From Stomoxys calcitrans (Eukaryota; Arthropoda; Insecta; Diptera; Muscidae), in NCBI RefSeq assembly GCF_963082655.1, contig NC_081553.1, positions 151,645,990-151,709,989 on the forward strand: 64,000 nucleotides of DNA, in the 5' to 3' direction. The position numbers and the translations under genes were made by a program. Of this stretch, positions 62,778 to 64,000 are shown one piece after another. Under the pieces are notes generated by a model. The model was not told the DNA's origin. It saw only the letters and a program-made list of their open reading frames with translations, and did not search any database. The number at the start of each line of letters is the position of its first letter. Within the stretch, counting starts at the first letter, position 1.

Positions 62778-63586
62778 TCAAATGAATCAATCCGATTGCA
62801 AATCGCTTAAGTCGTTTCCGAGAAAAACGAAAATCACATATTCCATCCGCACAAGTCACTTCCAGAATGACCCAACATAAAATAATCTATTACTCGGAAA
62901 CGGTAAGTGCTAGGTAGACATAACCAGTATGGAATTGTACATATTATTATAGGCTTTCAAACAAATCAATCCAATTGCAAATCGGTTAAGTCGTTTCCGA
63001 GAAAAACGAAAATTACATATTCCATCCGCACAAGTAACTTCCAGAATGAATCAACATACAATTATTCTATATCTTGGAAACTGTGAGTGCTAGGTAGACA
63101 AAACCAGTATGGAATTGTAGATATTATTATTGGCTTTCAAATGAATCAATCCGATTGCAAATCGCTTAAGTCGTTTCCGAGAAAAACGAAAATTACATAT
63201 TCCATCCGCACAAGTCACTTCCAGAATGACCCAACCTAAAAATAATCTATATCTCGGAAACGGTAAGAGCTAGATTGACAAAACCAGTATTGAATTGTAG
63301 ATATTATTATTGGCTTTCAAATGAATCAATCCGATTGCAAATCGCTTAAGTCGTTTCCGAGAAAAACGAAAATTACATATTCCATCCGCACAAGTCACTT
63401 CCAGAATGACCCAACATAAAATAATCTATTACTCGGAAACGGTAAGTGCTAGGTAGACATAACCAGTATGGAATTGTACATATTATTATAGGCTTTCAAA
63501 CAAATCAATCCAATTGCAAATCGGTTAAGTCGTTTCCGAGAAAAACGAAAATTACATATTCCATCCGCACAAGTAACTTCCAGAAT
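62778..63586 (-). repeat. 539-bp tandem duplication near the window end
   Basis: 62778-63046 matches 63317-63586 at an offset of 539 bp. Both carry aatctattactcgg and attattataggctttc, which I do not find elsewhere. After 63,586 the second copy changes to the gaccaaacctaaaaataatc form. Regular units continue to the end of the window. Confidence 0.82.
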
Positions 63587-64000
63587 GACCAAACCTAAAA
63601 ATAATCAATATCTCGGAAACGGTAAGAGCTAGGTAGACAAAACCAGTATGGAATTGTAGATATTGTTATTGGCTTTCAAATGAATCAATCCAATTGCAAA
63701 TCGGTTAAGTCGTTTCCGAGAAAAACGAAAATTACATATTCCATCCGCACAAGTAACTTCCAGAATGAACCAACATACAATTATTCTATATCTTGGAAAC
63801 TGTGAGTGCTAGGTAGACAAAACCAGTATGGAATTGTAGATATTATTATTGGCTTTCAAATGAATCAATCCGATTGCAAATCGCTTAAGTCGTTTCCGAG
63901 AAAAACGAAAATTACATATTCCATCCGCACAAGTCACTTCCAGAATGACCAAACCTAAAAATAATCAATATCTCGGAAACTGTGAGTGCTAGGTAGAAAA

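Larger units (their letters stand above)
38683..64000 (-). repeat. 180-bp satellite array, reverse orientation
   Basis: The same satellite continues without interruption but every unit is reverse-complemented: the landmarks read tatatctcgg, gtcacttccagaatga and ccatccgca on the + strand. Unit boundaries (end of ggctt) fall at 38761, 38997, 39177, 39420, 39600 and so on to 63855, about 143 units. Typical units are 180 bp, with recurrent 149-, 174-, 178- and 179-bp variants. Two main variants intermingle, one with gaaactgtgagtgctagg and one with gaaacggtaagtgctagg, sometimes with aagagctagattgac. The array runs off the end of the window, where the last unit is incomplete. Confidence 0.97.

Noticed and set aside
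1..64000. Large CRISPR-like array or bacterial repeat region
   Set aside because: Units are 180 bp, adjoining and similar over the full length, without unique spacers, cas genes or any bacterial gene. The structure is that of eukaryotic satellite DNA.
1..64000. Assignment to a known satellite family, such as Arabidopsis 178-180 bp centromere repeat or alpha satellite
   Set aside because: Only the length is similar. The sequence text does not resemble those families as I know them, so no family name or species is given.

Overview
The window is satellite DNA from end to end. It is one AT-rich tandem repeat with a basic unit of 180 bp (the unit at 361-540 is about 36% G+C by hand count). I tracked unit boundaries across all 64 kb and count roughly 365 whole or rearranged units. 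No unique DNA interrupts the array by more than a few bases. I see no protein-coding gene, tRNA, rRNA, transposon, CRISPR array or operon. A long, locally homogenised array with higher-order repeats of this kind points to a eukaryotic (peri)centromeric or other heterochromatic block. The sequence does not tell me which organism; insect, other invertebrate and plant remain open, and I do not recognise the repeat family.

Layout: units 1-38,682 read on the + strand and units 38,683-64,000 read on the - strand, so there is one clear orientation switch at about 38,682. Left part: 1-9.4 kb has mixed units, including a 2.18-kb block present twice in tandem and a third time in part. From 9.4 to 31.1 kb there is a nested higher-order structure A1-B1-A2-b-A3-A4-B2. 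A blocks carry a fixed series of rearranged units (167, 222, 112 and 90 bp). B blocks are mostly regular 180-bp units. From 31.1 to 38.7 kb the units are more varied, with partial duplications and truncations.

Right part: just past the switch, 38.7-40.3 kb holds inverted copies of rare unit variants also seen at 38.27-38.68 kb. A block of about 6.05 kb is tandemly duplicated (41,516-47,568 and 47,569-53,293) with a visible join. From 53.3 to 57.0 kb there is a locally reshuffled group with 1.4-2.9 kb duplications, and 57.0-64 kb returns to the variants of the 6-kb block.

Because 180 is a multiple of 3, some unit variants leave frames open through consecutive units and give repetitive ORFs of 60-161 codons. 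I treat these as by-products of the repeat. Features that might matter for function are within the unit: an 11-bp perfect inverted repeat, overlapping short dyads and a partial match to the CENP-B box. Orientation and copy number in such arrays are easily misassembled, so the large-scale structure should be confirmed on single long reads.
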